A stretch of DNA of 48,143 nucleotides from a virus: IMG/VR virus record IMGVR_UViG_3300022853_000902, positions 1-48,143 of that record. The stretch is one strand, 5' to 3'. A program made the translations under genes and the position numbers. Positions 31,083-39,057 of this stretch are shown piece by piece; positions within the stretch are counted from its first letter, which is position 1; every line of letters begins with the position of its first letter. The notes under the pieces are model-generated. The model did no database searches, was not told the DNA's origin, and worked only from the letters and a program-made list of their open reading frames with translations.

Positions 31083-33752
31083 CTATCCTCCAAAATCAAA
31101 AAGATTGTTAAATGTGTTATTACTTTCGGTTGACTTAATGTCCCAACCTAATACTCCAAGCAAGTTGCCAAGTTTATTATCGATCACTGTGCTTTCCATT
31201 GTGGCATCATCAAATGGCAATTCTTTAAACCATTCTGGAATACGCAATTCATCCACAGGATACGCAACACTGGTAAAGTCTAATGGATTCTTTTTTAATT
31301 TACAAACAATTACTTTCATACCATCCATAATTTCTTGCGAATACTTGTCACTGTTCATACGTTTAAGTGTGTTCCAGTTAATACTTGCTCTTACGTGACC
31401 AGGCATGTTTGCTTTGCCCAGTCTTGCTTCTTTTTTAGAATATTCACCTATGTTGTTTGCTCTACGTGGAGATCCTTTCTCCCAGCCTGGTCTTGTTTTA
31501 AATTCATTTCTAAATTGTGTAATTTTATCCAACACTTGTTCTTCTGTGTTATCGGATAACACCATTAATAGTAATTCAGATAAGAAGTTCTGAATATACA
31601 CAGGTGTGTCTGATCTTTTTAAATCTAGTCCCATTGCTTTAATTTTGCCTGCCTTGCCGTCTTGATCAGTTCTAAATCCTTCTAAATCATAAATCAATAT
31701 GGCATATCTTTTCTTTGTGATAAACAAGCCCGATGTTGCCACACTTTCTCTACCTGCTTGAATTACTTCTGCTCTTGATCTCATACAATGAAATGCTTGT
31801 CCCATAAATTTTTTAAATGAATTGTTCACTTCACCAGCAACTTGATCATACAGTTTTACAACACTTTCTTTTGTCCAAGGTATTTGTCCCGCATCTATTT
31901 CCTTTTTAAGAACTTCATATGCTGAAAAATAAGCCGAGTCTGTGTCACCATAAATTAATGCTTTGCCTACATGATCATAATCACCAGTTATCACTTCGTT
32001 GATCTTGGATGCCATGTGTTTAGATATCTGTCTGCCTGATAATGTTGTTGATTGTCCAATACGTTTGTCAAAGAATCTACAACCTGGATTAAGGATAGCA
32101 CCATACAAACTGTTCAAGTTAATCTTTTTAACCAGTTGTCTTTTATCCCAGAATTCTATTTCTGCTTCGTTTTTTGCTTCTTTGGCTTTCTTCAACATAG
32201 CCTGCATATCTTTTCTTTCTTTATACCAACGTGCAAGTAGTCCAGGTATTACACCTTCAAACTCGCTTGTGAATATTGTTCCATTTGCACTTATCATCAT
32301 TGGATTATTACTATCGAAAATCATTTTGTAAATTTCAGCACCACTCATTATGTCTACTTTTCCATCTTCCCAATCCACATTAATACTGATATCTTTTCTT
32401 TTTTCCATCACAGCGTCATATTCTAATGATCCAAAATGATTTTCCCATGCACCTGCAAATGATTTTTTTTGTAATGTCATTTGTTCATCAATGTATTCAT
32501 CTGTGTATGTTGGTCTCAGTTGTCCCATTACACATTCAGGAGCCATGTTTAAAGCTCTAATCACAGACGGATATAGCGAATTAATATCCATCGAACCAAT
32601 CCATTTGTGCAATCCTTTTTTAGGATATGCCACATAAGCACCTGCGGCTGATGTTGAGTTGTCATCTCTTTTTGGTCTATTTGGTACTTGTACTCCTCGT
32701 CTGTGTGCTTCATTTATAATTGCTTGTTCTGTAACTGCAACTGCACCCATAGTGGTTTGTAGTAAAACTGTGTTACTGTGTGCTAGTTCATTTGATAATG
32801 CTATAAATCTTAACTTACGATCCAATTTATCCAATAGTGCCACGTCTTGTCTGTTGTATTCTATGAATGTTCTAAAGTCTTGATTGTAAAGTTGATCTAA
32901 ACTTCCTTCATACACAGTTTTAGTCTCACCTATTTCATGGTCACCAATAGCATCTAATCTATATGAATGTCGTTCTTCGTAGGTGTATTTTCTATAAAGT
33001 TCCAATGAGTCTAAATGTACTCTGCCAACTAAATCATAAGTTTCTTGTTCTCTACCATATCTTTCAAAAGTTCTTTTCTTAGGCATTTGTTTCCACAAAC
33101 ATAAACGTCTTGTGTCATCTTTGCTCATTACCTTTTTAATTCTGTTTATGATATATGGTAAGTCGTAACCTTCTGAATTCCATCCTGATATTACATCAGC
33201 GTCTTCAATAATATCTAAAAATGCTTTGATCATATCTGCTTCATCTTTATACAGATACACATTGTCTATGCCTTTTGTAGTTTCTTTGGCTTCTTCTATG
33301 CCCATTGTTTTGGGTGGTATGGCAAATGTAACCATAGTGCCTAACCATTGTAACGAAACGGTGATTGCTGTGATTGGCATGAAAGGATCACCGGGTTGAC
33401 TAAATCCTCTTTCAGGATCATAATCTGTTTCAATGTCGAAAAATGCTATATTTAAATCAGGAGCATCTTGATTAAGATAGTTTTCACTTAAACATTGAAA
33501 GATAGGATTTATATCAGATTCAAATAATGTTTTGTTTCTGTTAATTGCAAGTTCTTTGTGAAAATCTTTTGTGTTCTTTGAAACAATTCTACTTAAAGGT
33601 TTACCTGTGGTACTTTTAAACTTTCCACCTGGATCTTCATGATAGAATGTGTATTTGATTGGATATTCTTTGAATACCCTTTCTTTGTTTTGTCGTTCAA
33701 CAACTCTTATGATGTCAGAGTTTCTGTCAAAATATCCGTCTATGTAACTCAT
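31083..33752 (-). CDS. 43: DNA polymerase, family B, gp43-like
   Basis: The 889-residue protein, near the T4 gp43 length (898), has the proofreading motif FDIET at 105-109, the polymerase motif A segment MDINSLYPS at 388-396, KKINLNSLYG (motif B, residues 542-551) and YGDTDS at 601-606 (motif C). The C-terminus NTFNNLFDFGG resembles the clamp-binding tail of T4-type polymerases. It replicates the phage genome with the clamp encoded downstream. The 5' leader holds a hairpin against the ribosome site. Confidence 0.96.
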   Translation of the reverse strand: MSYIDGYFDRNSDIIRVVERQNKERVFKEYPIKYTFYHEDPGGKFKSTTGKPLSRIVSKNTKDFHKELAINRNKTLFESDINPIFQCLSENYLNQDAPDLNIAFFDIETDYDPERGFSQPGDPFMPITAITVSLQWLGTMVTFAIPPKTMGIEEAKETTKGIDNVYLYKDEADMIKAFLDIIEDADVISGWNSEGYDLPYIINRIKKVMSKDDTRRLCLWKQMPKKRTFERYGREQETYDLVGRVHLDSLELYRKYTYEERHSYRLDAIGDHEIGETKTVYEGSLDQLYNQDFRTFIEYNRQDVALLDKLDRKLRFIALSNELAHSNTVLLQTTMGAVAVTEQAIINEAHRRGVQVPNRPKRDDNSTSAAGAYVAYPKKGLHKWIGSMDINSLYPSVIRALNMAPECVMGQLRPTYTDEYIDEQMTLQKKSFAGAWENHFGSLEYDAVMEKRKDISINVDWEDGKVDIMSGAEIYKMIFDSNNPMMISANGTIFTSEFEGVIPGLLARWYKERKDMQAMLKKAKEAKNEAEIEFWDKRQLVKKINLNSLYGAILNPGCRFFDKRIGQSTTLSGRQISKHMASKINEVITGDYDHVGKALIYGDTDSAYFSAYEVLKKEIDAGQIPWTKESVVKLYDQVAGEVNNSFKKFMGQAFHCMRSRAEVIQAGRESVATSGLFITKKRYAILIYDLEGFRTDQDGKAGKIKAMGLDLKRSDTPVYIQNFLSELLLMVLSDNTEEQVLDKITQFRNEFKTRPGWEKGSPRRANNIGEYSKKEARLGKANMPGHVRASINWNTLKRMNSDKYSQEIMDGMKVIVCKLKKNPLDFTSVAYPVDELRIPEWFKELPFDDATMESTVIDNKLGNLLGVLGWDIKSTESNNTFNNLFDFGG

Positions 33753-33762
33753 TTATTCTCCT

Positions 33763-33786
33763 TTTTGTCATTTGTGGCTGACAAAA
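33763..33786 (-). promoter_or_regulatory. Leader hairpin of the DNA polymerase gene, possible translational operator
   Basis: On the transcript, UUUUGUCA pairs with UGACAAAA to give an 8-base-pair stem with the 8-base loop GCCACAAA. The 3' arm runs directly into AGGAG, 5 bases before the polymerase ATG. T4 gp43 represses its own translation by binding a hairpin with an 8-base loop at the same place. The loop sequence differs here. Confidence 0.55.
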
Positions 33787-33816
33787 TACCTAAAATCAAT
33801 TGTGGATGATTCTTCC

Positions 33817-34056
33817 TTACTTTATATAATATAATAGTATACCTCCGAAACCCATTGCTGTCAATACTAAATTTGTTACAATCAGTGCCGGTTCTTTCCA
33901 AAGAAAGGATACTATTAACCAAATTATTCCACCCAAAGCCAAAAGCAATGGACCTACAGGATATAATTCAGGAAATCCTGCGTTTATAAAAGTGCCTATG
34001 ATTAATACTGCGGTTGCTAGCCATTTTAGATTTTTGCCTGTTGTTACCTTTTTCAT
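33817..34056 (-). CDS. Small membrane protein, two or three segments
   Basis: The 79-residue protein has hydrophobic stretches at about residues 10-30, 33-52 and 57-77, separated by short turns (PELYPVG, WKEPA), so two or three membrane passes are likely. The first residues are basic (KKVTTGKNLK), which favours an N-inside topology. It lies between the GMP reductase and the polymerase genes. It is a conserved type of small phage membrane protein of unknown role. Confidence 0.62.
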   Translation of the reverse strand: MKKVTTGKNLKWLATAVLIIGTFINAGFPELYPVGPLLLALGGIIWLIVSFLWKEPALIVTNLVLTAMGFGGILLYYIK

Positions 34057-34059
34057 AAA

Positions 34060-35112
34060 TTAATTTGTTTCATATCTGTCAAATACTCTATTGATTACAT
34101 TGTTCACTCTAACAAAGTGTGCCGCTTTAGGCATATCTTTGATTCTTCTTGCTCCAATGTAAGTACAGGTGCTTCTTACTCCACCTAATATTTGTTCAAC
34201 AGTCTCTCTGACTGGGCCTTTATCTTCTAGTGTTACTGTTTTGCCTTCTACGCCTCTATATCCGTCTTTTCTTTGTCCGTGTGTGTTTAATGCTGTCTGT
34301 GAAGCCATGCCATAAAACACTCTTTTACCATCTTTTAACTCTAATTCTGATTCATCATGTCCTGCTAACATTCCACCTAGCATAACAAAATGTGCACCAC
34401 CGCTCAATGCTTTTGCAACATCACCTGGTTGTGTACAACCTCCGTCTGCAATAATATGACCACCAACACCATTTGCGGCATCTGAACATTCCATAATTGC
34501 TGAAAACTGTGGAACGCCAACTCCTGTTTGTGTTCTTGTTGTACACACACTGCCTGGACCTATACCAACTTTCACAATGTCAGCACCTTTTATAATTAAT
34601 TCTTCAGTCATGTTTGGAGTCACAACATTACCAGCAATGATTATTTTTTCTGGATATTCTTCTCTAATTTTTGTTACAAAGTCTACAAATGATTCATGAT
34701 AAGCATTCGCAACATCAATTGTTATACAAGGTATATCAGGAAATGCTGACATCACTTGTTTTAATGTTTGATAATCTGTAGCATCTTGGTTGTGTATTGC
34801 TCCAGTGCCTACACAGGCAGAAACATATTTAAATTTAAGTCCTGTGCCTGCCGCCTGCTTCCAATCATCTAATGTATAATGCTTTCTAATTACTGTAAGC
34901 ATTTTATATTCTTGTAGCACTCTTGCCATAGAAAAAGTTCCTACACCATCCATATTAGATGCTACAATAGGAACATATGATAATTCTTTACCACTATTTC
35001 TAAATTTAAATTTTCTTAAAATGTCAACGTCACGTCTTGAATTTAATGTGGATCTTTTAGGTTGTAGCAATACGTCTGAATAATCTAAATGTATGTTATA
35101 ATCAATTCTCAT
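34060..35112 (-). CDS. guaC: GMP reductase-like IMPDH/GMPR family enzyme
   Basis: The 350-residue protein has [20 protein letters not shown] with catalytic Cys190, [32 protein letters not shown] and the flap region YGMASQTAL. The length without CBS domains, and the TQTGVGVPQ phrase, fit GMP reductase better than IMP dehydrogenase. GMP reductase turns GMP to IMP and ammonia. In a phage that makes deazaguanine from GTP and frees guanine from DNA, it would rebalance purines; that is inference. It is translationally coupled to the peroxiredoxin gene. Confidence 0.87.
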   Translation of the reverse strand: MRIDYNIHLDYSDVLLQPKRSTLNSRRDVDILRKFKFRNSGKELSYVPIVASNMDGVGTFSMARVLQEYKMLTVIRKHYTLDDWKQAAGTGLKFKYVSACVGTGAIHNQDATDYQTLKQVMSAFPDIPCITIDVANAYHESFVDFVTKIREEYPEKIIIAGNVVTPNMTEELIIKGADIVKVGIGPGSVCTTRTQTGVGVPQFSAIMECSDAANGVGGHIIADGGCTQPGDVAKALSGGAHFVMLGGMLAGHDESELELKDGKRVFYGMASQTALNTHGQRKDGYRGVEGKTVTLEDKGPVRETVEQILGGVRSTCTYIGARRIKDMPKAAHFVRVNNVINRVFDRYETN

Positions 35113-35717
35113 TAAACTTCATTTTCTAAAGATTCAACGTCAATCCCTACCATTGTGTTCATGTCTGAAACAGGGCTAGTTTGAAATTTTAAATAATGCA
35201 TCATGTTTTCTGGAGTAGATTCAATATAAGGATCGCTGTCCTCGCCATCGTTGTTTATGCCTGGCTCTTGCCACCATGCTTCTATAACACCGTTGTTGAT
35301 CACTGCCATATATCTCCAACTTCTATTTCCAAACCCTACGTGGTTCTTTCCAATCAACATTCCCATAAATCTTGTGAAATTACCTGAACCATCTGGAATC
35401 ACTTTAACATTTTTTAATTTTAATGAATCTGCCCATGCGTTCATCACAAATGAATCATTCACTGAACAACAATAAATCTCGTCAATACCCATGCTTTTAA
35501 TTTTGTCTGCATTTGATTCAAATCCTGGCAATTGTTTTGATGTGCAAGTTGGAGTAAATGCTCCTGGTAAACTGAATAGCACAACTCTTTTACCTGCAAA
35601 ATAGTCTTGAGTTGTTTTGTCAGACCAACAACCTTCTTCAAATGTGCATCCACCATCTGGTGCAATATCGCCGTCTCTTACTCTAAATATTACGTGTGGT
35701 ATTTTAAATCCCTTCAT
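35112..35717 (-). CDS. Peroxiredoxin, Prx5-like
   Basis: The 201-residue protein has the peroxidatic Cys in PGAFTPTCTSKQLPGF near residue 58 and WRYMAVINNGVIEAWWQEPG later, typical of Prx5/AhpE-type enzymes. Further Cys residues (about 24, 30, 83 and 84) could serve as resolving Cys. It reduces peroxides with a thiol donor. The last 30 residues are an extension beyond the usual fold. It may protect phage replication from oxidative stress; the substrate is not determined by sequence. Confidence 0.85.
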   Translation of the reverse strand: MKGFKIPHVIFRVRDGDIAPDGGCTFEEGCWSDKTTQDYFAGKRVVLFSLPGAFTPTCTSKQLPGFESNADKIKSMGIDEIYCCSVNDSFVMNAWADSLKLKNVKVIPDGSGNFTRFMGMLIGKNHVGFGNRSWRYMAVINNGVIEAWWQEPGINNDGEDSDPYIESTPENMMHYLKFQTSPVSDMNTMVGIDVESLENEV

Positions 35718-36030
35718 CTTTGCTCCTTAATTCATAACCGCCAAAAAAGTCTGTAGCATTTATGGCTCTATCGTCTATCCAGACATCATAAACTGGTTTT
35801 TTCATTGTGATTGAACTGTGTTTAACATTCCAATCTTTTAGTTGTTGATGTGTAAGTTCAGTCCAGTCTTTGCCTGAGTTACCACCTCTTGCTGTCCAAT
35901 AATGAATTTCGTGTCCTTTATCATACAGTGCATTTAGTTTTGCTATGCGAACAAGGTCTGGTTTACTGTCTACATAGTTGCTGTTTTCATTATAGCAAAT
36001 TGTTCCGTCAATGTCAACCATATATTTCAT
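35704..36030 (-). CDS. HAD-superfamily phosphatase, small
   Basis: From the ATG at 36030 the protein has 108 residues. MVDIDGTICYNE is HAD motif I (DxDGT), YWTARGGNSG holds motif II, and KPVYDVWIDDRAI gives a Lys and the DD of motif IV. It is similar to the short polysaccharide-linked and phage HAD phosphatases. Candidate substrates are phosphosugars or nucleotides. The start was chosen from the TAATG overlap with the upstream gene. Confidence 0.74.
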   Translation of the reverse strand: MKYMVDIDGTICYNENSNYVDSKPDLVRIAKLNALYDKGHEIHYWTARGGNSGKDWTELTHQQLKDWNVKHSSITMKKPVYDVWIDDRAINATDFFGGYELRSKDEGI

Positions 36031-36326
36031 TACCAATACCTCATTGCTATACCAAACCCAAGAATATTCATGCAAAGGAAATAACTAACCAACATTGTGG
36101 GCCAGACTAATTTTCTTCTGTAAAAAGTGAATATGGCTAATGCTGAACCTATTATAAAAAATGGATAGACCATACGCATATCAGGGTTGGTGGCATTGAG
36201 TGCCAACGTCATACTTGCAATAATATTCACAAGTGTGCTGATCATTTCTAACCAAAAGCACAATTTGTCTTGCTTGTATGACTCTTTGAAGTATCCGACT
36301 ATTTTATTTGTCTTTGCCAACTGCAA
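36030..36326 (-). CDS. Small membrane protein with a probable TTG start
   Basis: The 98-residue reading frame begins at a TTG inside the end of the dsbA gene; a second TTG at 36320 is also possible, and neither has a good ribosome site. Three hydrophobic segments are seen at about residues 24-43, 52-68 and 75-95 (LEMISTLVNIIASMTLALN, VYPFFIIGSALAIFTFY, MLVSYFLCMNILGFGIAM). It is probably an integral inner-membrane protein of unknown function. Confidence 0.55.
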   Translation of the reverse strand: MQLAKTNKIVGYFKESYKQDKLCFWLEMISTLVNIIASMTLALNATNPDMRMVYPFFIIGSALAIFTFYRRKLVWPTMLVSYFLCMNILGFGIAMRYW

Positions 36327-36564
36327 TAATTAGGTTTTCTAATGAATCAAAATCATCAGAATATTTGTGCCATTCACCTTTGTGTGCAATTTTAATTGCT
36401 TTATTAATCAATGATGGTTTAACTTCTAATTCTTCTGCCACTGCTTTCACAGTATCTTTTAAGCCTCCACTTAAATCTTCAACTTCGCGTAGCACATTGG
36501 CTCCTTCGTCAATAATTCTTTTAAGTTTTGCTTGTTCTTCTGGTCCGTATGTTCTTGCCGACAT
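36304..36564 (-). CDS. dsbA: DsbA-like double-strand DNA-binding protein
   Basis: The 86-residue protein has a helical design (EEQAKLKRIIDEGANVLREVEDL, then VAEELEVKPSLINKAIKIAHKGEWHKY) that matches the order of T4 DsbA (89 residues), which binds double-strand DNA near late promoters and affects transcription. Its own promoter with a long leader and AAGGAG site suggests early expression. The region before it contains a weak hairpin in the leader (GCGGC/GUCGC). Confidence 0.78.
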   Translation of the reverse strand: MSARTYGPEEQAKLKRIIDEGANVLREVEDLSGGLKDTVKAVAEELEVKPSLINKAIKIAHKGEWHKYSDDFDSLENLIIAVGKDK

Positions 36565-36613
36565 TCTGTTCTCCTTGTATTTTATATGGGCGACTTGTGC
36601 CGCGTAAAGTCTA

Positions 36614-36642
36614 ATTATACTTAATCTTTTTCAAAAAGTCAA
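36614..36642 (-). promoter_or_regulatory. Sigma70-like promoter of dsbA
   Basis: TTGACT at 36637-36642 and TATAAT at 36614-36619 are spaced by 17 bases. The leader runs about 43 bases to the ATG and includes AAGGAG. The gap holds no gene. Confidence 0.75.
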
Positions 36643-36644
36643 GT

Positions 36645-37298
36645 CTATTTTTTGGCTGGGCTGTCTTTTTCTTCGTAGAAGTAATCGTCGGAGTCACCAA
36701 AAGTTACTGTGCTCTCGTTTTCACAGAAAAACTCTTTGGTGCTGACTTGGAAGTCTGGTTTTTTTAATTCAGATGCTGTTAATGATTGTTCGTACCAAAG
36801 CATTCTGTTGTTTGGTTGTGCAAAGTATTGTCCGTTTTCCAGCCTACCAAAGTTGTGTTGTTTGTGCTCGCTGGGCACTTCGGATACTCCGGTGTTGACT
36901 GTGTTGGGATCTCCATGACAAGCATCAATGGTGAACAAATATTCACCTTTTATTCTGTCGCCACCCTTCAACATAATTTCCACATCACAATTTTTCAACA
37001 TGGCTTTGGTCCATACTTGTATATTGGAACTGAATGAATCCCAAAGTTCAAGTGTACCTAGCGGAAGTTGATCTTCTTCTTTGATGTCTGTGTGCCACAC
37101 AAATGCTGATATTGGAAACTTGTCATAACAGGCACCATACTCTGGCAAATATGCTTCGAACATCAACGCTCTACCCTGTACTGATTTGACTGCTATAAGA
37201 ACTGCTTCAATGAATTCACCATGCCCACGTTGAAAGTCGTGTACGTATTCTTTTTTGATCCAACATTTGATGTATGGTATATTTGCAACAAAGTTCAA
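36645..37298 (-). CDS. Conserved phage protein with a TTG start (unknown)
   Basis: The 217-residue protein starts at a TTG preceded by GAGAGGG with 7-base spacing. It is beta-rich with several aromatic residues (YIKCWIKKEYVHDF, MFEAYLPEYGACYDKFPISAFVWH, GEYLFTIDACHGDP). The last 30 residues are acidic and probably disordered. I know the pattern only as a conserved hypothetical of marine T4-like phages. A late-like box precedes it, so it may be virion-associated. Confidence 0.62.
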   Translation of the reverse strand: MNFVANIPYIKCWIKKEYVHDFQRGHGEFIEAVLIAVKSVQGRALMFEAYLPEYGACYDKFPISAFVWHTDIKEEDQLPLGTLELWDSFSSNIQVWTKAMLKNCDVEIMLKGGDRIKGEYLFTIDACHGDPNTVNTGVSEVPSEHKQHNFGRLENGQYFAQPNNRMLWYEQSLTASELKKPDFQVSTKEFFCENESTVTFGDSDDYFYEEKDSPAKK

Positions 37299-37335
37299 GA
37301 CACAGCCCTCTCATGGTTTAAATAATAACTGTGTG

Positions 37336-37343
37336 TATTTATT
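37336..37343 (-). promoter_or_regulatory. T4-late-like promoter (AATAAATA)
   Basis: The minus strand reads AATAAATACACAC, 37 bases before the TTG at 37298, within the 51-base gap before that gene. It resembles the box before the tail-fibre gene (AATAAATACAC), and a GAGAGGG site follows. Confidence 0.55.
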
Positions 37344-37349
37344 GGATTT

Positions 37350-38039
37350 TTATTTTTTCTTGATTGGAACGCAGTTGTCTACTGTTTTGTCACCTTTTTT
37401 CTTGGTGCCCATTCGCTTGTAACCTTTCCAACATACTTTACCATCTACACCTTTTTGCTTTTCTGCTTCGCCCAGTGTTTCCCATGTTGGTTTATTACAC
37501 TCTTTACAAGTTTTTGCGGATTCTTTTAATTTAGATTCAAGTTTATTTGCTAGTGATTCTTTATAGTTGTGTGCATCATGTGAACATTTACATGCTGGCT
37601 TTGGACTTTTAATAATACAACCACAATGTTCGCACATACCTTTTGCTTCATTTGTGCCAATTGGATCAGCCATTGCAGAATCTGTTCCAGACATCATTTC
37701 AAATTCCATGTAATGTTTTACAGAACTTAGATAATCTGCCGCTTTGGTGATCTTTGCTTGTACCCAACCTTCTAAACCTTGTTGTTCAGATACGTTTTTC
37801 AACATGTCATGCAGTTTGATTGAATATTTTGCCGCTTTGTACAAATCTGATCTTGCCATCTGCACTTCATGATCTTGCTCTACTTTTTGAGCCATCAGTG
37901 CTAGGTCTTCTGTTTGTACGTCTTTTTTAGAATCTTTTTTAGGACTTTTGCCGTTCTTCTTTGCTAATGCGTCAATAGCCGCTTGTGGCATTTTGCCTTC
38001 TTTAGCAACGTCTTTTTTTGTTAAATCTGAATGTTTCAT
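37350..38039 (-). CDS. Head/virion-type protein with Cys-rich modules
   Basis: The 229-residue protein has a basic disordered start, a helical core (MARSDLYKAAKYSIKLHDML, GLEGWVQAKITKAADYLSSVKHYMEFEM) and then two Cys clusters. One is CEHCGC with a later CKC, a possible zinc ribbon. The other is a C-terminal module CKECNKPTWETLGEAEKQKG, ending in VDNCVPIKKK. Both modules recur in marine phage structural proteins in my knowledge. A GATAAATA box precedes it. A core-scaffold or decoration protein is likely. Confidence 0.6.
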   Translation of the reverse strand: MKHSDLTKKDVAKEGKMPQAAIDALAKKNGKSPKKDSKKDVQTEDLALMAQKVEQDHEVQMARSDLYKAAKYSIKLHDMLKNVSEQQGLEGWVQAKITKAADYLSSVKHYMEFEMMSGTDSAMADPIGTNEAKGMCEHCGCIIKSPKPACKCSHDAHNYKESLANKLESKLKESAKTCKECNKPTWETLGEAEKQKGVDGKVCWKGYKRMGTKKKGDKTVDNCVPIKKK

Positions 38040-38044
38040 AGTAA

Positions 38045-38052
38045 TATTTATC
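38045..38052 (-). promoter_or_regulatory. T4-late-like promoter (GATAAATA), near-leaderless
   Basis: The minus strand reads GATAAATATTACT then ATG, with 5 bases between the box and the start codon at 38039. Transcription from it would begin at about the A of the ATG. Confidence 0.55.
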
Positions 38053-38278
38053 TTTTTATTGGAGCACCAAAAACTGAGGTACCTTTCATATCTAGAGCAT
38101 TGTCAGTTGGTTTCTGCATTTTTGCTTTGGGTGGCATTGATGAAGCACCTTTTTTGCCATAGGCATCACGTGCTTTTTTGTTGCCTATTGCTATGTGTGG
38201 ATTAGCCACTGATGCAACACTGCCAGCCGACGTGGCTCCTGCAGATGCTACTTCTGATATAATGTCTCTGATACGCAT
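38048..38278 (-). CDS. Small virion-type protein with a capsid-targeting-like N-terminus
   Basis: The 76-residue protein begins MRIRDIISEVASAG. T4 internal head proteins begin MKTYQEFIAE and are cut by the prohead protease after (L/I)xE; I-S-E at 7-9 followed by V fits this. After that the chain is Ala, Ser and Gly-rich, then basic, as in T4 internal proteins. It lies in a run of such genes from 38278 to 42456. The assignment rests on the tag pattern only. Confidence 0.5.
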   Translation of the reverse strand: MRIRDIISEVASAGATSAGSVASVANPHIAIGNKKARDAYGKKGASSMPPKAKMQKPTDNALDMKGTSVFGAPIKR

Positions 38279-38282
38279 AATG

Positions 38283-38465
38283 TTATTTACCGTGTTTGTG
38301 TAAATTCTTTACACGTTTGGATGTTGAATATTTGGCATGAGGCACTTTAAGATTCTTCTTACCGTATATATCTCCCACTTTGTGAGTATATACCAGCATT
38401 TCAGGATCCAGCCCATAATGATAGTCCACACGGGCTTCTACCATTTTGAAATCCTTGTAACGCAT
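38283..38465 (-). CDS. Small basic protein with a capsid-targeting-like N-terminus
   Basis: The 60-residue protein starts MRYKDFKMVEARVDYHYG; M-V-E|A at 8-11 resembles the cleavage site F-I-A-E|A of T4 internal protein III. The remainder is strongly basic and contains YGKKNLKVPHAKYSTSKRVKNLHKHGK, as expected for a DNA-associated packaged protein. It is separated from its neighbours by 4 bases on each side. No catalytic motif. Confidence 0.5.
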   Translation of the reverse strand: MRYKDFKMVEARVDYHYGLDPEMLVYTHKVGDIYGKKNLKVPHAKYSTSKRVKNLHKHGK

Positions 38466-38469
38466 GATA

Positions 38470-38712
38470 CTATAATAAGTTTTTTAGATGTGCAATAGCA
38501 TTATCAATGATTGCTCTTTCTTCATAACTACCGCCTGCTCCAACCGCAGAGTCGCCAGATGTTAATGCATCTAAACCTTCTACATATTTTTCTTGTGTAA
38601 TACTGTCAGATTCAAATCTGCTTTTTAATGATAATATTGAAGAAGCAGTTTCTTTACACCAACCTTCTCTTGTATCACGTGCATTGATTAATCTATTTAA
38701 AAATTCAGCCAT
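38470..38712 (-). CDS. Small helical phage protein (unknown)
   Basis: The 80-residue protein consists of helices with a central Gly/Ser-rich loop (GDSAVGAGGSYEE). It has the opening MAEFLNRLINARDTREGWCKE and no other recognisable feature. It does not begin with the basic targeting-like tag of its neighbours. A late-like GTTAAATA box lies upstream, so it is probably a late gene. Confidence 0.55.
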   Translation of the reverse strand: MAEFLNRLINARDTREGWCKETASSILSLKSRFESDSITQEKYVEGLDALTSGDSAVGAGGSYEERAIIDNAIAHLKNLL

Positions 38713-38739
38713 TTTATTCCTTTTTTGTTTATTTGTATG

Positions 38740-38747
38740 TATTTAAC
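38740..38747 (-). promoter_or_regulatory. T4-late-like box (GTTAAATA)
   Basis: The minus strand reads GGTTAAATACATAC, 27 bases before the ATG at 38712, and partly covers the stop codon of the gene upstream. It has the TAAATAC core seen elsewhere and is followed by AAGGAAT before the ATG. Confidence 0.4.
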
Positions 38748-39057
38748 CTTTTTTACGACCACTCTTCATGTTGGCACACCAATGATACATTTTAGACTTC
38801 TCTCCAGATGCGTTTTTAGCCTTCTTACGCAATGAAGTTACTGTACCATTGCAACTGGCACCTGACTTCTTTACTCTACCTGGTCTGCTTTTGCCTTTTA
38901 CTTGGCCATCAGCAAAATTCTCGTTGGCTTTATTATTACCCACATTTTTAAAACCAAATCTATTATTAGGGCCTATACCTTTTTTATGTATTAATCCTTG
39001 CGGCTTAATTGTTTGAGGCATGATAATCCAATCAGTAATGATGTCTCTTATCTTCAT
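38743..39057 (-). CDS. Small basic virion-type protein with a conserved Cys tail
   Basis: The 104-residue protein begins MKIRDIITDWII, similar to MRIRDIISE of the neighbour but lacking the cleavable E. Its C-terminal half, GRVKKSGASCNGTVTSLRKKAKNASG with a final WCANMKSGRKK, is a module I know from many marine T4-like phage proteins. It is very basic overall. A late head-associated function is likely. Confidence 0.55.
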   Translation of the reverse strand: MKIRDIITDWIIMPQTIKPQGLIHKKGIGPNNRFGFKNVGNNKANENFADGQVKGKSRPGRVKKSGASCNGTVTSLRKKAKNASGEKSKMYHWCANMKSGRKKG

